From positions 1-64,000 of the forward strand of contig JBGOEJ010000002.1 of assembly GCA_041446545.1 (NCBI GenBank): a DNA stretch of 64,000 bases, given 5' to 3'. This document shows positions 15,655 to 24,270 of the stretch, in pieces. The notes beneath the pieces were generated by a model. It had not been told where the DNA came from. It worked only from the letters and a program-made list of their open reading frames with translations, and made no database searches. The position numbers were made by a program, and so were the translations under genes. The number at the start of each line of letters is the position of its first letter. Position 1 is the stretch's first letter. Source of the stretch: Fervidibacter canadensis. Its GTDB lineage: Bacteria > Armatimonadota > Fervidibacteria > Fervidibacterales > Fervidibacteraceae.

Positions 15655-17933
15655 TCCATCGGCTTAAATTGCCAGCGCAATGCCAGCGGATGTTGGTCGG
15701 CGAAGTGGGGTGATTTCGGGTCTTCACTTTGCCCTGGTGGCAACACATTCATCCCGTGTGGTGGGTTCGTCACTTCCACCAGTTGGATGTAAGCGCCCCG
15801 ATTGGGTCCAGGGATGGGCGGGAGCGGGTCAAAGCGCCAAAGGGGTTTGCGAAAACCCCAGTTGGCGATCTCTCCCCGCTCTTGGCGCAACCGCTGCAGC
15901 GCCATCCGCAATGCCTTTACCATGACCGCATCTTTGCTTTCGCCGTTCAAGTAATCCCGCGACAACTTCAAAGGCGGCGAATCCGCCAGCACATACCAAA
16001 GCAAACTGGGCTGGATGAGCGTGCGAAACAAGCGGGGGTCACCAAAGTCGCCTAACTCATCGGCGAACACGGCATCCTGAAGGGCATCAAACCACGCATC
16101 AAAAATCGTCGCCGCTACGCTCCCTTCGCTGCGCTGATTGTCCCAGCGTTTCAGCAGGTCGGCAACCAAGCGCAACTCGTCATCGGGATTGAACCGTTGA
16201 AGGGCGCGCAAAAGCAAGGGCTTGAAAAAGTCCGCCCGCACATCGTAACCTTCAATGTCCACGACGAAGCGACGCAAGTCGTTTAGTGACAGTTTGGGCT
16301 TGCTGGCGAGCAAATCGGCGATGCGCTTGACATGGTGGATGGCGCCCCATCGGGGCAAATCGCCGTTTTCCCACCAAGGGGCGGGTTTGTTGTTCCAGTT
16401 GGCGAAAAAGCCTTGAGGTGGGTTGATTTGCTGAGGCAACCGCTCAAAGGGCAAAAAGCCTCGCCAGTCAAACTCGCCCGTCCCTGGCGTCGGGAAGCGC
16501 GGGTCAACGCCTTTGGCTCGGACGGGATAGTGCCCGCAAAACCAGAAACCGATGTCGCCATCTTTCGTGGCGACGAAAAAGTTGTGGGAGGTGGCGATAT
16601 AGCGGCAAGCGTCGGCGAACTCTTTGAGGGTGCGGGCTTTGTGGAAGGCGTAAATTGCCCGCAATGCTCCCAACTCCTTGCCCCGATAGGCATCCGCCCG
16701 CGCGTAGGCGATGCCCGCTTTCTCGTCCCAACTGAGCACGACGCCGTGCACCGTCCGAAAGATTTCCAGCGACACGGGTTCTTCTTTGCCCTTGACAAAA
16801 ATGAGTTCCACTCGCCGCTCCATCCGCTTCCACTCGCCCCGATGCAAGTAACGGTAGCGGCTCTCTTTGCTCAAGTGCTCGGCGAAGATGTCCACATTGT
16901 CGCCCGCGCCGCTCGTCGTCGTCCAAGCAAGAGACCCGTTCATGCCGATGAGAACGATGGGAATGCCGGCAAAAGTCATGCCTCTTGCCCGAAACTTGGG
17001 GCAATAGAGGGCGATTTCGTAAGCGATGGACGGTGTGCCCGTCGCCATCTGCGGACCGCCGACCAAAAGCGGATGTCCCGTCGCCGATTTCTTCGGTGCC
17101 ACGACCATCGCATAACTGCCAAAACGGGTGAACAAACTTAGCCGCTGACACCACTCAAGGCTGTCCCACTCCTCGGCGATGCGAAGGGCAGAAAGCAACG
17201 GGAAGGTTGAAGATGGGCGAGGAATGGGGTCATAACTTTGCCGTTTTTGCGTCCCTCGCCCCTCGTCCCGCGTCCCGTTCATTTGCACCGTCGTCGGAGA
17301 AGTTGGGTCGTTTTGCCACGCCAAATCGTTCAGGACGCTCATGGCTTGGGCGCCAAAGCGTGTTTGCAAATAAAGGTGCAGTTGCATCATTCGCAACTCT
17401 TCGCCGCCCGAACTGCCGAACCGCTGCGCCATCATGTGGGCGATGGCGATGGTGTCGGTCGGCTTCCATGGGCGCAACTTTGTCAAGCCCAACTCCTTGA
17501 GCCGTTGCGGCATCGGGCGCTTACCTGCATTGACTTGAGCGATAACGGCGTTCACGCCGTCGGCGAAAGCCCGCAGGACAAGTTGCTCTTCGGGGCTTAA
17601 TTCGGCAAATTGCTCCCATCGCTCCGCCTCGGAATAGCCAAGGATGCGGCGTTGCTTGTCTTGCTCCAGTGCCTCTTCACCCATCAATTCCGCCAGTTCG
17701 CCTTTTGCCGTGCGTCGGTAAAGTTCCATCTGTGCCAAACGGTCTTGTGCTTGAGCGTAACCGCTGCCGTAGAAAACGCCGTAAAGGCTTGGGGCAAAAA
17801 TGTGGGGAACACCAAAGCGGTCACGGATGAGGTGGATGGTTGCCTCCTTGACCTTCAAAGTTTCCGCCTTTTGCCCTGTCACCATCGCACTCGTTGCCAC
17901 CGCTAAAATCGCTATCGCCATCCATCGGTGCAT
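15639..17933 (-). CDS. Penicillin acylase family protein (Ntn hydrolase)
   Basis: A 764-residue secreted enzyme. Residues 1-20 form a signal peptide (WMAIAILAVATSAMVTG). The alpha-chain opening IRDRFGVPHIFAPSLYGVFYGSGYAQAQDRL is the family's start; the beta chain should begin at the Ser of FGSYAMVV, the self-cleavage point and N-terminal nucleophile. Asn of MNGSLAWTTTSG later matches the oxyanion site. It hydrolyses amides, such as acylated homoserine lactones or beta-lactams, in the periplasm. The ATG has AAAGGAGG at good spacing. Its physiological substrate is unknown. Confidence 0.88.
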   Translation of the reverse strand: MHRWMAIAILAVATSAMVTGQKAETLKVKEATIHLIRDRFGVPHIFAPSLYGVFYGSGYAQAQDRLAQMELYRRTAKGELAELMGEEALEQDKQRRILGYSEAERWEQFAELSPEEQLVLRAFADGVNAVIAQVNAGKRPMPQRLKELGLTKLRPWKPTDTIAIAHMMAQRFGSSGGEELRMMQLHLYLQTRFGAQAMSVLNDLAWQNDPTSPTTVQMNGTRDEGRGTQKRQSYDPIPRPSSTFPLLSALRIAEEWDSLEWCQRLSLFTRFGSYAMVVAPKKSATGHPLLVGGPQMATGTPSIAYEIALYCPKFRARGMTFAGIPIVLIGMNGSLAWTTTSGAGDNVDIFAEHLSKESRYRYLHRGEWKRMERRVELIFVKGKEEPVSLEIFRTVHGVVLSWDEKAGIAYARADAYRGKELGALRAIYAFHKARTLKEFADACRYIATSHNFFVATKDGDIGFWFCGHYPVRAKGVDPRFPTPGTGEFDWRGFLPFERLPQQINPPQGFFANWNNKPAPWWENGDLPRWGAIHHVKRIADLLASKPKLSLNDLRRFVVDIEGYDVRADFFKPLLLRALQRFNPDDELRLVADLLKRWDNQRSEGSVAATIFDAWFDALQDAVFADELGDFGDPRLFRTLIQPSLLWYVLADSPPLKLSRDYLNGESKDAVMVKALRMALQRLRQERGEIANWGFRKPLWRFDPLPPIPGPNRGAYIQLVEVTNPPHGMNVLPPGQSEDPKSPHFADQHPLALRWQFKPMEWLRP

Positions 17934-17997
17934 CGCCCTTGCCTCCTTTCCGTTCGGCAAAATTTAACGTAACACCCGAGCGAGAGGGGGGAGCAAG

Positions 17998-18669
17998 ATG
18001 GAACGCTTCTTTATCGCTTCCCTGTTGGCGCTCGTTGCGTTAACGGCTTTCTTATCGGCTCAGGAAGTGCCGACGGCGGCGCAACCAAAGGAGCGAGAAG
18101 GAGTCGCCAGCGCGCCCAGTTGAACGGGTTGACCGGGCGAAGGTCAGTTGCTCGGTGCGAGCAACCCGCAGACTCGCTGGACTTTCGCCTTTCGCTTCGT
18201 GGACACCGACCAAAAGCGCCCCCGATGGCGCTTGACGCTGGATTATCGCATCAACCCGCGCCTTCTCGTCGGCGTGGAATACAACCCTGCTGTCAAAGAG
18301 TTCAACCCGCTGCGGCTGACTTATGACTTGACGCAGGAAACGGCGAGGACACCGCTCATTTCTCTGGGCACTTCCAGCGACCGCATCGGTTCGCCCAAAG
18401 GGACGCAGATGTATTACCTGACCGTCGCCAAAACGCTGCCAAAAACGCGCTTGGCGCCGTATGTTTCTCTCGCCTATTCCGAATGGGAAGACGGCTTCAA
18501 TTTCCCTTTCGGACTTTACTGGCACTTGCATCCTCGTTGGAACCTGTTGGCGATGAATGACGGACGAAAATCGCATTTGCTGCTGACGCACCGATGGCGC
18601 AACGGTTGGGTGACGGTCGGTTGGTTTTGGCTCAAAACTTTCGGTGTCAGTGTCGGCTGGGGATTTTGA
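17998..18669 (+). pseudogene. Secreted beta-strand-rich (outer-membrane-like) protein gene with two in-frame TGA codons
   Basis: The gene begins with a clear signal peptide (MERFFIASLLALVALTAFLSA) behind GAGGGGGGAG, and is stopped after 41 codons by TGA at 18121. A second TGA follows at 18130. The same frame then stays open to 18669, giving 173 residues rich in alternating beta-strand patterns (WTFAFRFVDTD, RLTLDYRINPRLLVGVEYN) and ending in aromatic Phe (GVSVGWGF), as outer-membrane barrels do. The second part has only a weak TTG start at 18148. So this reads as one barrel-like gene broken near 18121-18132, by nonsense change, by two compensating indels, or by consensus error. Confidence 0.6.
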
Positions 18670-18693
18670 GGGAAGGGAAGGAGCGTCAGCGAA

Positions 18694-19599
18694 ATGGTGC
18701 GCATCGGCATCGTGGACACGGACACCTCGCATGCCGTTGAGTTTGCGAGGCGGCTTAACCACATCGGCATCCCTGAGGAGCAATGGGTGGATGGGGTGAA
18801 AATCGTGGCGGCGTGGACAGAGCCGTCCGCCATCGTTCCTGAAGAGCGTCACCGCGAATATAACCGCATCCTGCAAGAGGAGTTGGGTGTTCGCTTCGTG
18901 GACAGTTTGGACGAATTGCGCAAGAGTGTGGACGCCGTGATGGTGCTTTCGCAAGACGGCAGCGTCCATTTGGCGCGCACCAAGCCGTTTTTGGAAGCGG
19001 GGATGGCTGTCTTCGTGGACAAACCTTTTGCCTGTTCGCTCAGCGATGCGCTGCGGATGGTGGACATCGCCGCTAAGCACAACGCCCCTCTCTTTTCCAG
19101 TTCCTCCCTGCGCTATGCGTTGGAGGTGCAAAAAGTTCATGAGCAAGCGACGCAATGGGGCAAAGTCGTCGCCGCTGACACCTTCTCGCCTGCACCGACC
19201 CATCCGAAAAACCCTGGCTTGTTTCATTACGGCATTCATGGCGTGGAGACGCTTTTTGCCCTGATGGGCAAAGGGTGTCGGCGAGTTCGGTGCGTTTATC
19301 ACGACGATGGCGAAGTGGTCGTCGGCGAGTGGACGGATGGACGCATCGGGACGATGCGGGGCATCCGCAAGGGTGCTCACAGTTACGGTTTCACCGTCAT
19401 TTGCGAAAAACAGGTGTGGACGACAACCGTTGACACCCGCTTCATCTACCGTGAATTGCTCAAGCGGGTCGTAGCGATGTTCGCAACCTGCCGACCGCCA
19501 TCGGACATCACCGAGACGCTGGAGATTGTCGCTTTCATGGAAGGCGCCCGCCAATCTGCGGAACAACATGGCGTCCCTGTTGACTTGCCGAAGTTGTGA
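18694..19599 (+). CDS. Gfo/Idh/MocA family oxidoreductase
   Basis: A 301-residue protein that opens with VRIGIVDTDTSHAVEFA instead of the usual glycine-rich GxGxxG loop, so cofactor binding may differ. FVDKPFACSLSDALRMVDIA near residue 110 is the conserved catalytic-region motif (EKP variant DKP), and HYGIHGVETLFALMG matches the family's active-site His region. GGAAGGAG precedes the ATG. A family B element follows it. Substrate unknown. Confidence 0.8.
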   Translation: MVRIGIVDTDTSHAVEFARRLNHIGIPEEQWVDGVKIVAAWTEPSAIVPEERHREYNRILQEELGVRFVDSLDELRKSVDAVMVLSQDGSVHLARTKPFLEAGMAVFVDKPFACSLSDALRMVDIAAKHNAPLFSSSSLRYALEVQKVHEQATQWGKVVAADTFSPAPTHPKNPGLFHYGIHGVETLFALMGKGCRRVRCVYHDDGEVVVGEWTDGRIGTMRGIRKGAHSYGFTVICEKQVWTTTVDTRFIYRELLKRVVAMFATCRPPSDITETLEIVAFMEGARQSAEQHGVPVDLPKL

Positions 19600-19630
19600 A
19601 GGCGAAGGAAGGGTGTCTTGAATAACCGCT

Positions 19631-19755
19631 GTTTGTTGAGCGGACATTGCCATTGTCGTTTTCGCGGCTAATAGCCGCTCCAACAGAAGGGTTGGATGGA
19701 GCGGCTACCAGTCACGACCGAGGAGGTTCACTGTCCGCTCCATTTCCGAACGCAC
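19631..19755. repeat. Family B element, copy 3 (inverted)
   Basis: Reading the other strand, it begins GTGCGTTCGGAAAT, has GTCGTGACTGGTAGCCGCTCC, CCCTTCTGTTGGAGCGGCTA and TTAGCCGCGAAAACGACAAT, matching copies 1 and 2 in the same order. It fills most of the gap between the Gfo/Idh gene and the ABC ATPase. Confidence 0.75.
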
Positions 19756-19777
19756 TTAGGCGAAGGTGACGAAGGCG

Positions 19778-21268
19778 ATGGCATTGGCACGGATGGACAA
19801 TATCGTCAAGCGGTTTGGTGCGGTGACGGCGTTGGATGGCGCATCGTTGGAAGTTGAAGTGGGGGAAGTTCATGCCCTGCTCGGCGAGAATGGGGCAGGC
19901 AAGACGACACTGATGCGCATCTTGGCGGGGCGTTTATCACCCGATGCAGGAGAAGTTTGGCTGGACGGCAAACGCATCACCCGCTTCACTCCGCAGGAAG
20001 CCCAACGGCAGGGCGTGGCGATGGTCGCTCAAACTTTCACCCTTGTGCTCCCGCTGACCGCCGACGAAAATTTGCGCTTGGCATTACGGGATCGGCGGGC
20101 AATAAAGCGGGCGAAAGAGTTAGCCGACGAATTGGGATGGCAGTTGCGCTGGGATGCGGAAGTGGCGGCGCTGTCGGTCGGTGAGCGACAACGGTTGGAA
20201 ATCTTGAAGGCGCTGGCGGTCAATCCTCGCTTGCTGATTTTGGACGAACCGACTTCCGTGCTGACGCCGACCGAAACGGAGGCGCTCTTTGGGTTGCTGC
20301 GGCGCTTCGTCGCCGCTGACCGAGCCCTCATCGTCATCACCCATCGCCTTTCCGAAGTCGCTCAAGTTGCGGATCGGGTGACCGTGTTGCGGCAAGGACG
20401 AAAAGTCGCCACTGTCCCTGCGACGACACCGACGGAGGAATTGGCACGGCTGATGGTCGGCGAGGTGACGGTCACCGAGACGAAATTGTCAAGGGGGCAA
20501 GTTGGCGAAGTTGTGTTGCAAGTTCGGGATTTGTGGGTTCGGGGTGATGACGGCAGGTGGGCAGTGAAAGGTGTCGGCTTCACCGTCAGGTCAGGGGAAA
20601 TCGTCGGGATTGCGGGCGTGGATGGCAACGGGCAGCAGGAGTTGATGGAAGCCATCTGGGGATTGCGGCGCTGGGAGCGGGGCGAAATTCGGTTCATGGG
20701 TGCAAAGGGTTTTGCGTCGCCTTGCAAGTGGTGGCGCAACGGGGCAGCATTGTTGCCTCCTGACCCGATGCGACGGATGCTCGTTTTGGCATGGAGTTTG
20801 ACCCGCAACGCCGCCTTGCGTCGGCAAGTGGAAGAGCAAGGATGGTGGCTGAATTGGGCGAAGATGCGGGCGATAGCGGAGGAGTGGCGGCAACGGTTCT
20901 GGGTGCGAGCGCCAAGTGGGGACGCTTCCCTCGTCAATTTGTCGGGGGGCAACCGACAGCGTTGGGCATTAGCGATGGCGCTCGCCGAACCGAAACGCCT
21001 TTTCCTACTCGTCAACCCGACACAAGGTTTGGATGTAGCGTCCACAAAAACCGTCCATGCGCTGCTGAACCAGTTGCGGGCCGATGGCGCTGCCATCTTG
21101 CTGGTGTCCACCGATTTGGAGGAAGTGCTAACGCTGAGTGATCGGGTGCTGGTGATGTTTGCGGGGCAGTTGCGGGAAGCGGAACGGCAACGGGAAGCCA
21201 TCGGGGCGCTGATGGGTGGCGTTGGATTTGAGGAAGAAAGGGGCGCTACAATTTCGGCAGCGAGTTGA
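19778..21268 (+). CDS. ABC transporter ATP-binding protein with two ATPase domains (nucleoside/sugar type)
   Basis: A 496-residue protein of two fused ABC domains. The first (about residues 3-235) is complete: Walker A GENGAGKTT, signature LSVGERQRLEILKAL, Walker B LLILDEPTSVLTPTE. The second (about 240-490) has a degenerate Walker A (GVDGNGQQE), but a full signature (LSGGNRQRWALAMAL) and a Walker B-like LFLLVNPTQGLD in which Asn replaces the usual Asp/Glu pair. This asymmetry is normal for RbsA/YufO-type ATPases. It should pair with the permease at 14617. The ATG follows GAAGGTGA. Confidence 0.9.
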   Translation: MALARMDNIVKRFGAVTALDGASLEVEVGEVHALLGENGAGKTTLMRILAGRLSPDAGEVWLDGKRITRFTPQEAQRQGVAMVAQTFTLVLPLTADENLRLALRDRRAIKRAKELADELGWQLRWDAEVAALSVGERQRLEILKALAVNPRLLILDEPTSVLTPTETEALFGLLRRFVAADRALIVITHRLSEVAQVADRVTVLRQGRKVATVPATTPTEELARLMVGEVTVTETKLSRGQVGEVVLQVRDLWVRGDDGRWAVKGVGFTVRSGEIVGIAGVDGNGQQELMEAIWGLRRWERGEIRFMGAKGFASPCKWWRNGAALLPPDPMRRMLVLAWSLTRNAALRRQVEEQGWWLNWAKMRAIAEEWRQRFWVRAPSGDASLVNLSGGNRQRWALAMALAEPKRLFLLVNPTQGLDVASTKTVHALLNQLRADGAAILLVSTDLEEVLTLSDRVLVMFAGQLREAERQREAIGALMGGVGFEEERGATISAAS

Positions 21269-21288
21269 CGGAAGGAGGCGAAATTGGG

Positions 21289-22386
21289 ATGGCGCTACGA
21301 TGGGGCATCGTGGGAGTGGCAGGCATCGGCACCGCTCACGCCCAAGCCCTAAAGGACATGGAGGGCGTGGAACTTTACGCCGCCTGCGATGTTGTCCCTG
21401 AAGCATTGGAGCGTTTTTGCGCTGAATTCAACATTCCTCACCGCTTCACCGACTACGGCGAGTTCCTCCGCAGCGAGGTGGAAGTCGTCTCCATTTGCAC
21501 CCCTCATTTTCTTCACGCCGAACAAGCCATCGCCGCCTTAGAAGCGGGCAAGCATGTGTTGTGTGAGAAGCCGATGGCAATCAGTGTTTCGGAAGCCGAT
21601 GGGATGATCGCTGCGGCGAAGCGCGCCAAGGTCAAAGCAGGTGTCGTCTTTCAGCATCGCATGGACCCGCCTGTTCGCACCATCAAACAGTTGCTGCCTG
21701 AACTGGGCGAACTGATTCGGGGCTTGTATCAAGGGCATCACTTCCGCACTCAGGCTTACTACGAGCAAGGGCGTTGGCGGGGGACTTGGTGGGGCGAAGG
21801 CGGTGGCGTGCTCATCAATCAAGCCATCCACGATTTGGACACTCTCGCCTACTTGCTCGGCTTACCCCATCGCGTCACGGCGCGCATTGCCAATTTTGCT
21901 CACGACAATGTGGAAGTGGAGGACATGGCGACGGCGATTTGGGAGTGGAAAGGCGGCGCCCATTTCGTCGTCCACATCAGCAGCATCGCCTTCGCCATCC
22001 CGTCCCGATTGGAAATCACGGGCAGCAAAGCAACCGTCATTCTGGAAGGTGGCGTCGTTCGCTTAGGGCGTTATGAGCCTGCCTTGCTGCAATATTTGCG
22101 GGAAAGCGATGAAGCGTGGGGACGACCGAAAGTGGAATGGAGCGAGGTGCCTGTCAACAAAGAAGTGCCTCGCGGTCATTCCGCTGCCATTTGCGCCTTT
22201 GCTCAGGCAGTCCTGACCGACAGTGAGCCTCCTGTGCCCTTTGAGGAAGGCATCAAATCGTTGGAGTTGATGAACGCCTTCGTGCTCTCTCACTTTTCGG
22301 GCGGACCTGTTTCCCTACCTGTTGACCGCGCCGCTTACGATGCCTTGCTCAACGAACTTCGTCAGGGCAAAAAACGATTGCGCTGA
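21289..22386 (+). CDS. Gfo/Idh/MocA family oxidoreductase
   Basis: A 365-residue protein. The Rossmann N-terminus reads WGIVGVAGIGTAHAQALKD, with GVAGIG as the dinucleotide loop. CEKPMAISVSEADGMI near residue 96 is the canonical EKP motif. GGVLINQAIHDLDTLAYLLG, with its conserved His, forms the active-site helix. The start is the ATG behind AAGGAGG; eight residues upstream in frame are unlikely. It follows the ABC ATPase by 20 bases on the same strand, so the two may be co-transcribed and the substrate may be what the transporter imports. Confidence 0.9.
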   Translation: MALRWGIVGVAGIGTAHAQALKDMEGVELYAACDVVPEALERFCAEFNIPHRFTDYGEFLRSEVEVVSICTPHFLHAEQAIAALEAGKHVLCEKPMAISVSEADGMIAAAKRAKVKAGVVFQHRMDPPVRTIKQLLPELGELIRGLYQGHHFRTQAYYEQGRWRGTWWGEGGGVLINQAIHDLDTLAYLLGLPHRVTARIANFAHDNVEVEDMATAIWEWKGGAHFVVHISSIAFAIPSRLEITGSKATVILEGGVVRLGRYEPALLQYLRESDEAWGRPKVEWSEVPVNKEVPRGHSAAICAFAQAVLTDSEPPVPFEEGIKSLELMNAFVLSHFSGGPVSLPVDRAAYDALLNELRQGKKRLR

Positions 22387-22388
22387 AC

Positions 22389-23639
22389 TTAACGGAGCAC
22401 CGAAAGCAACTGACGCACTTGCTGAAGGCTTTCAACGAGGGCGTTGACGGCAAGGTCAATGTGCTCAGGTTGGACGATGAGGGGCGGCTCCAAGCGAATG
22501 ACGCAAGGGTTGTTGAGGGTGTAAGCCGTCAGGACGCGCCGTTGCAACATCCCTGCCGCTGTCAGCAAGGCGATGTCGGCATCGGCAAACTCCACGCCGA
22601 TGAGCAACCCTTTGCCTCGCACTTCCGTGACCAATTCGGCAAACTCGCTTTGCACTTGGCGCAACTTCGTCATGAGCAAATCGCCCATTTCAGCGGCTCG
22701 CTCGGCGAGGCGCTCTTTTTGCAACACTTGCAAGGCAGCCAAGCCAGCGGCGCAGGCTAAGGGATTTCCGCCCAGCGTGGACGAATGGAGCAGCGGGTCG
22801 TCAAACAGCGGCTCAAAAACTTTTTGCGTCCCCATCGCTGCGCCCAACGGCATGATGCCGCCTCCCAACGATTTCGCCAACGCCATCAAATCGGGAGCGA
22901 CCTGCCAATGCTCCACGGCGAAGTTTTTGCCCGTCCGTCCCAATCCCGTTTGCACTTCGTCGGCAATCAGCAACGCTCCGACTTGGTCGCAAAGTTTTCG
23001 CACTGTCGGCAAAAAATCGTCAGGCGGGACAATGACGCCCCCTTCGCCTTGAATGGGCTCAACGAGGACGGCAGCCGTTTCCTCGTCCACGACTTGCGCA
23101 AGGGCATCGGCATCGCCGAAGGGAACATGGACAAACCAGCCAAGTAATGGCTCAAAAGGTTTTCGGTAAACTTCGCGCCCCGAAGCACTGAGCGCTCCCA
23201 GCGTCTTGCCGTGATAGGCATTTTGCATGGCGACGATTTTCGCTCTCCCTGTCGCTAAGCGGGCAAACTTCAGGCAGGCTTCCACTGCTTCCGCCCCGCT
23301 GTGGCAAAAGAAGCAAAACCGCAAATCCCCTGGTGTCAAGGCTGCCAGTTGGGCGGCTAACTCCGCTTGAACTTCGTTGAACAAGACGCGGCTGGACAAA
23401 GGCATCTTGTCCAGTTGGTTTTTGACGGCAGCGACGATCGTGGGATGGCGATGACCAAAGTTGAGGGCGCCGAAACCACCGAGGAAATCCAAGTAGCGGT
23501 TGCCGTCATGGTCGTAAACCCAAACGCCTTCGGCGTGGCTTTCAACGGCTTCTAAGCCCGCAAACTTCATCAGCCGTGCCAAACCTAGGTTAAGGTGCTC
23601 GGCATACAAGCGAGCCACCCGCTCGTTCAAGGAACTCAT
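22389..23639 (-). CDS. Class III aminotransferase (ornithine/putrescine type)
   Basis: A 416-residue PLP enzyme of fold type I. The cofactor region is complete: AMQNAYHGKTLGALS, EPIQGEGGVIVPP, LIADEVQTGLGRTGK with the ring-stacking Asp, and LAKSLGGG with the Schiff-base Lys. SSTLGGNPLACAAGLAAL follows. Family relatives act on acetylornithine, ornithine, putrescine or 4-aminobutyrate; the sequence resembles the putrescine and ornithine branch, without proof. The ATG follows GAGGTGG; the longer frame runs through tRNA-Pro. No arginine genes are adjacent. Confidence 0.88.
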   Translation of the reverse strand: MSSLNERVARLYAEHLNLGLARLMKFAGLEAVESHAEGVWVYDHDGNRYLDFLGGFGALNFGHRHPTIVAAVKNQLDKMPLSSRVLFNEVQAELAAQLAALTPGDLRFCFFCHSGAEAVEACLKFARLATGRAKIVAMQNAYHGKTLGALSASGREVYRKPFEPLLGWFVHVPFGDADALAQVVDEETAAVLVEPIQGEGGVIVPPDDFLPTVRKLCDQVGALLIADEVQTGLGRTGKNFAVEHWQVAPDLMALAKSLGGGIMPLGAAMGTQKVFEPLFDDPLLHSSTLGGNPLACAAGLAALQVLQKERLAERAAEMGDLLMTKLRQVQSEFAELVTEVRGKGLLIGVEFADADIALLTAAGMLQRRVLTAYTLNNPCVIRLEPPLIVQPEHIDLAVNALVESLQQVRQLLSVLR

Positions 23640-23693
23640 ATCGCCCACCTCAGCGTCGCATCGGCGATGGGAAAAGCGAGGGCAGAAAGCAAA

Positions 23694-23771
23694 TGGTCGG
23701 GGTGCCCGGATTTGAACCGGGGACCTCTGGCCCCCCATGCCAGCGCGCTCACCAAACTGCGCTACACCCCG
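23694..23771 (-). tRNA. tRNA-Pro (GGG)
   Basis: Folds as a full cloverleaf on the minus strand: acceptor CGGGGTG/CACCCCG, D stem GCGC/GCGC, anticodon stem CTGGC/GCCAG with loop ATGGGGG (anticodon GGG), T arm CCCGG TTCAAAT CCGGG. Discriminator A and the 3' CCA are encoded. Confidence 0.95.
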
Positions 23772-23840
23772 ACCGAATTTGGGGGCAAAAGTGACCGACG
23801 CAAATTATAGCGTGCGTTGCGGGAAAGGGAAGAGAGGGGC

Positions 23841-23898
23841 TGAACTTTTAGTCCGTCGGGCTGTTAGCCGCTCAACTAATTTTTCCGAACCCACTCGC
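23841..23898. repeat. Fragment related to family B
   Basis: On the minus strand it reads GTGGGTTCGGAAAAA then TTGAGCGGCTAACAGCC, a shortened form of family B ends. Only the terminal motif and one arm are present. It lies between tRNA-Pro and tRNA-Ser. Confidence 0.45.
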
Positions 23899-23947
23899 AA
23901 GGCGGTTACGCTTTGAGGATGGCAGCGTTAAAATTGCCCAGCGGCAC

Positions 23948-24040
23948 GGAGGGATGGCCGAGTGGTCCAAGGCGACGGCCTGCTAAGCCGTGGCGGGGTT
24001 AAAGCCTCGCCCCCGGGTTCGAATCCCGGTCCCTCCGCCA
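23948..24040 (+). tRNA. tRNA-Ser (GCT)
   Basis: Class II tRNA: acceptor GGAGGGA/TCCCTCC, anticodon stem ACGGC/GCCGT with loop CTGCTAA (anticodon GCT), a long variable arm of about 20 bases, T arm CCGGG TTCGAAT CCCGG, discriminator G and encoded CCA. It reads AGC/AGU. Confidence 0.95.
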
Positions 24041-24042
24041 GC

Positions 24043-24120
24043 GCGCCCGTAGCTCAGTCCGGATAGAGCGCTGGCCTGCGGAGCCAGAGGTCCTGGGTTC
24101 AAATCCCAGCGGGCGCGCCA
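24043..24120 (+). tRNA. tRNA-Arg (GCG)
   Basis: Acceptor GCGCCCG/CGGGCGC, D stem GCTC/GAGC, anticodon stem CTGGC/GCCAG with loop CTGCGGA (anticodon GCG, codon CGC), T arm CTGGG TTCAAAT CCCAG, discriminator G and encoded CCA. It starts 3 bases after tRNA-Ser. Most bacteria read CGN with ACG; GCG is less usual. Confidence 0.93.
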
Positions 24121-24146
24121 AGGGCTTGACAGTTGCGACCGCCGAT

Positions 24147-24221
24147 GCGCCCGTAGCTCAGCCCGGACAGAGCACTGGCCTCCGGAGCCAGGGGTCGCAG
24201 GTTCAAATCCTGCCGGGCGCG
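24147..24221 (+). tRNA. tRNA-Arg (CCG)
   Basis: Close paralogue of the preceding tRNA-Arg, same acceptor GCGCCCG/CGGGCGC and D arm design, anticodon loop CTCCGGA (anticodon CCG, codon CGG), T arm GCAGG TTCAAAT CCTGC, discriminator G. The 3' CCA is not encoded: TTT follows the discriminator base, unlike the other three tRNAs here. Confidence 0.93.
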
Positions 24222-24270
24222 TTTTCCCCGCTGAACCTCTCCGCCTCAAAATTTCTGCGGTGATTTTTTC

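Noticed and set aside
18121..18132. Selenocysteine or reassigned TGA in the barrel-like gene
   Set aside because: No SECIS-like hairpin was seen after either TGA, two TGAs nine bases apart would be very odd, and TGA is used as a normal stop by many genes here.
18052..19683. A 543-residue open frame on the minus strand
   Set aside because: It is antisense to a real Gfo/Idh gene and to the broken barrel gene; the His/Arg/Pro-rich composition and lack of motifs mark it as a shadow.
24240..24270. A terminator after the tRNA genes (CCGC...GCGG then TTTTTT)
   Set aside because: The stem is only four base pairs and the T-run ends at the start codon of the M28 gene, so it is too weak to call.
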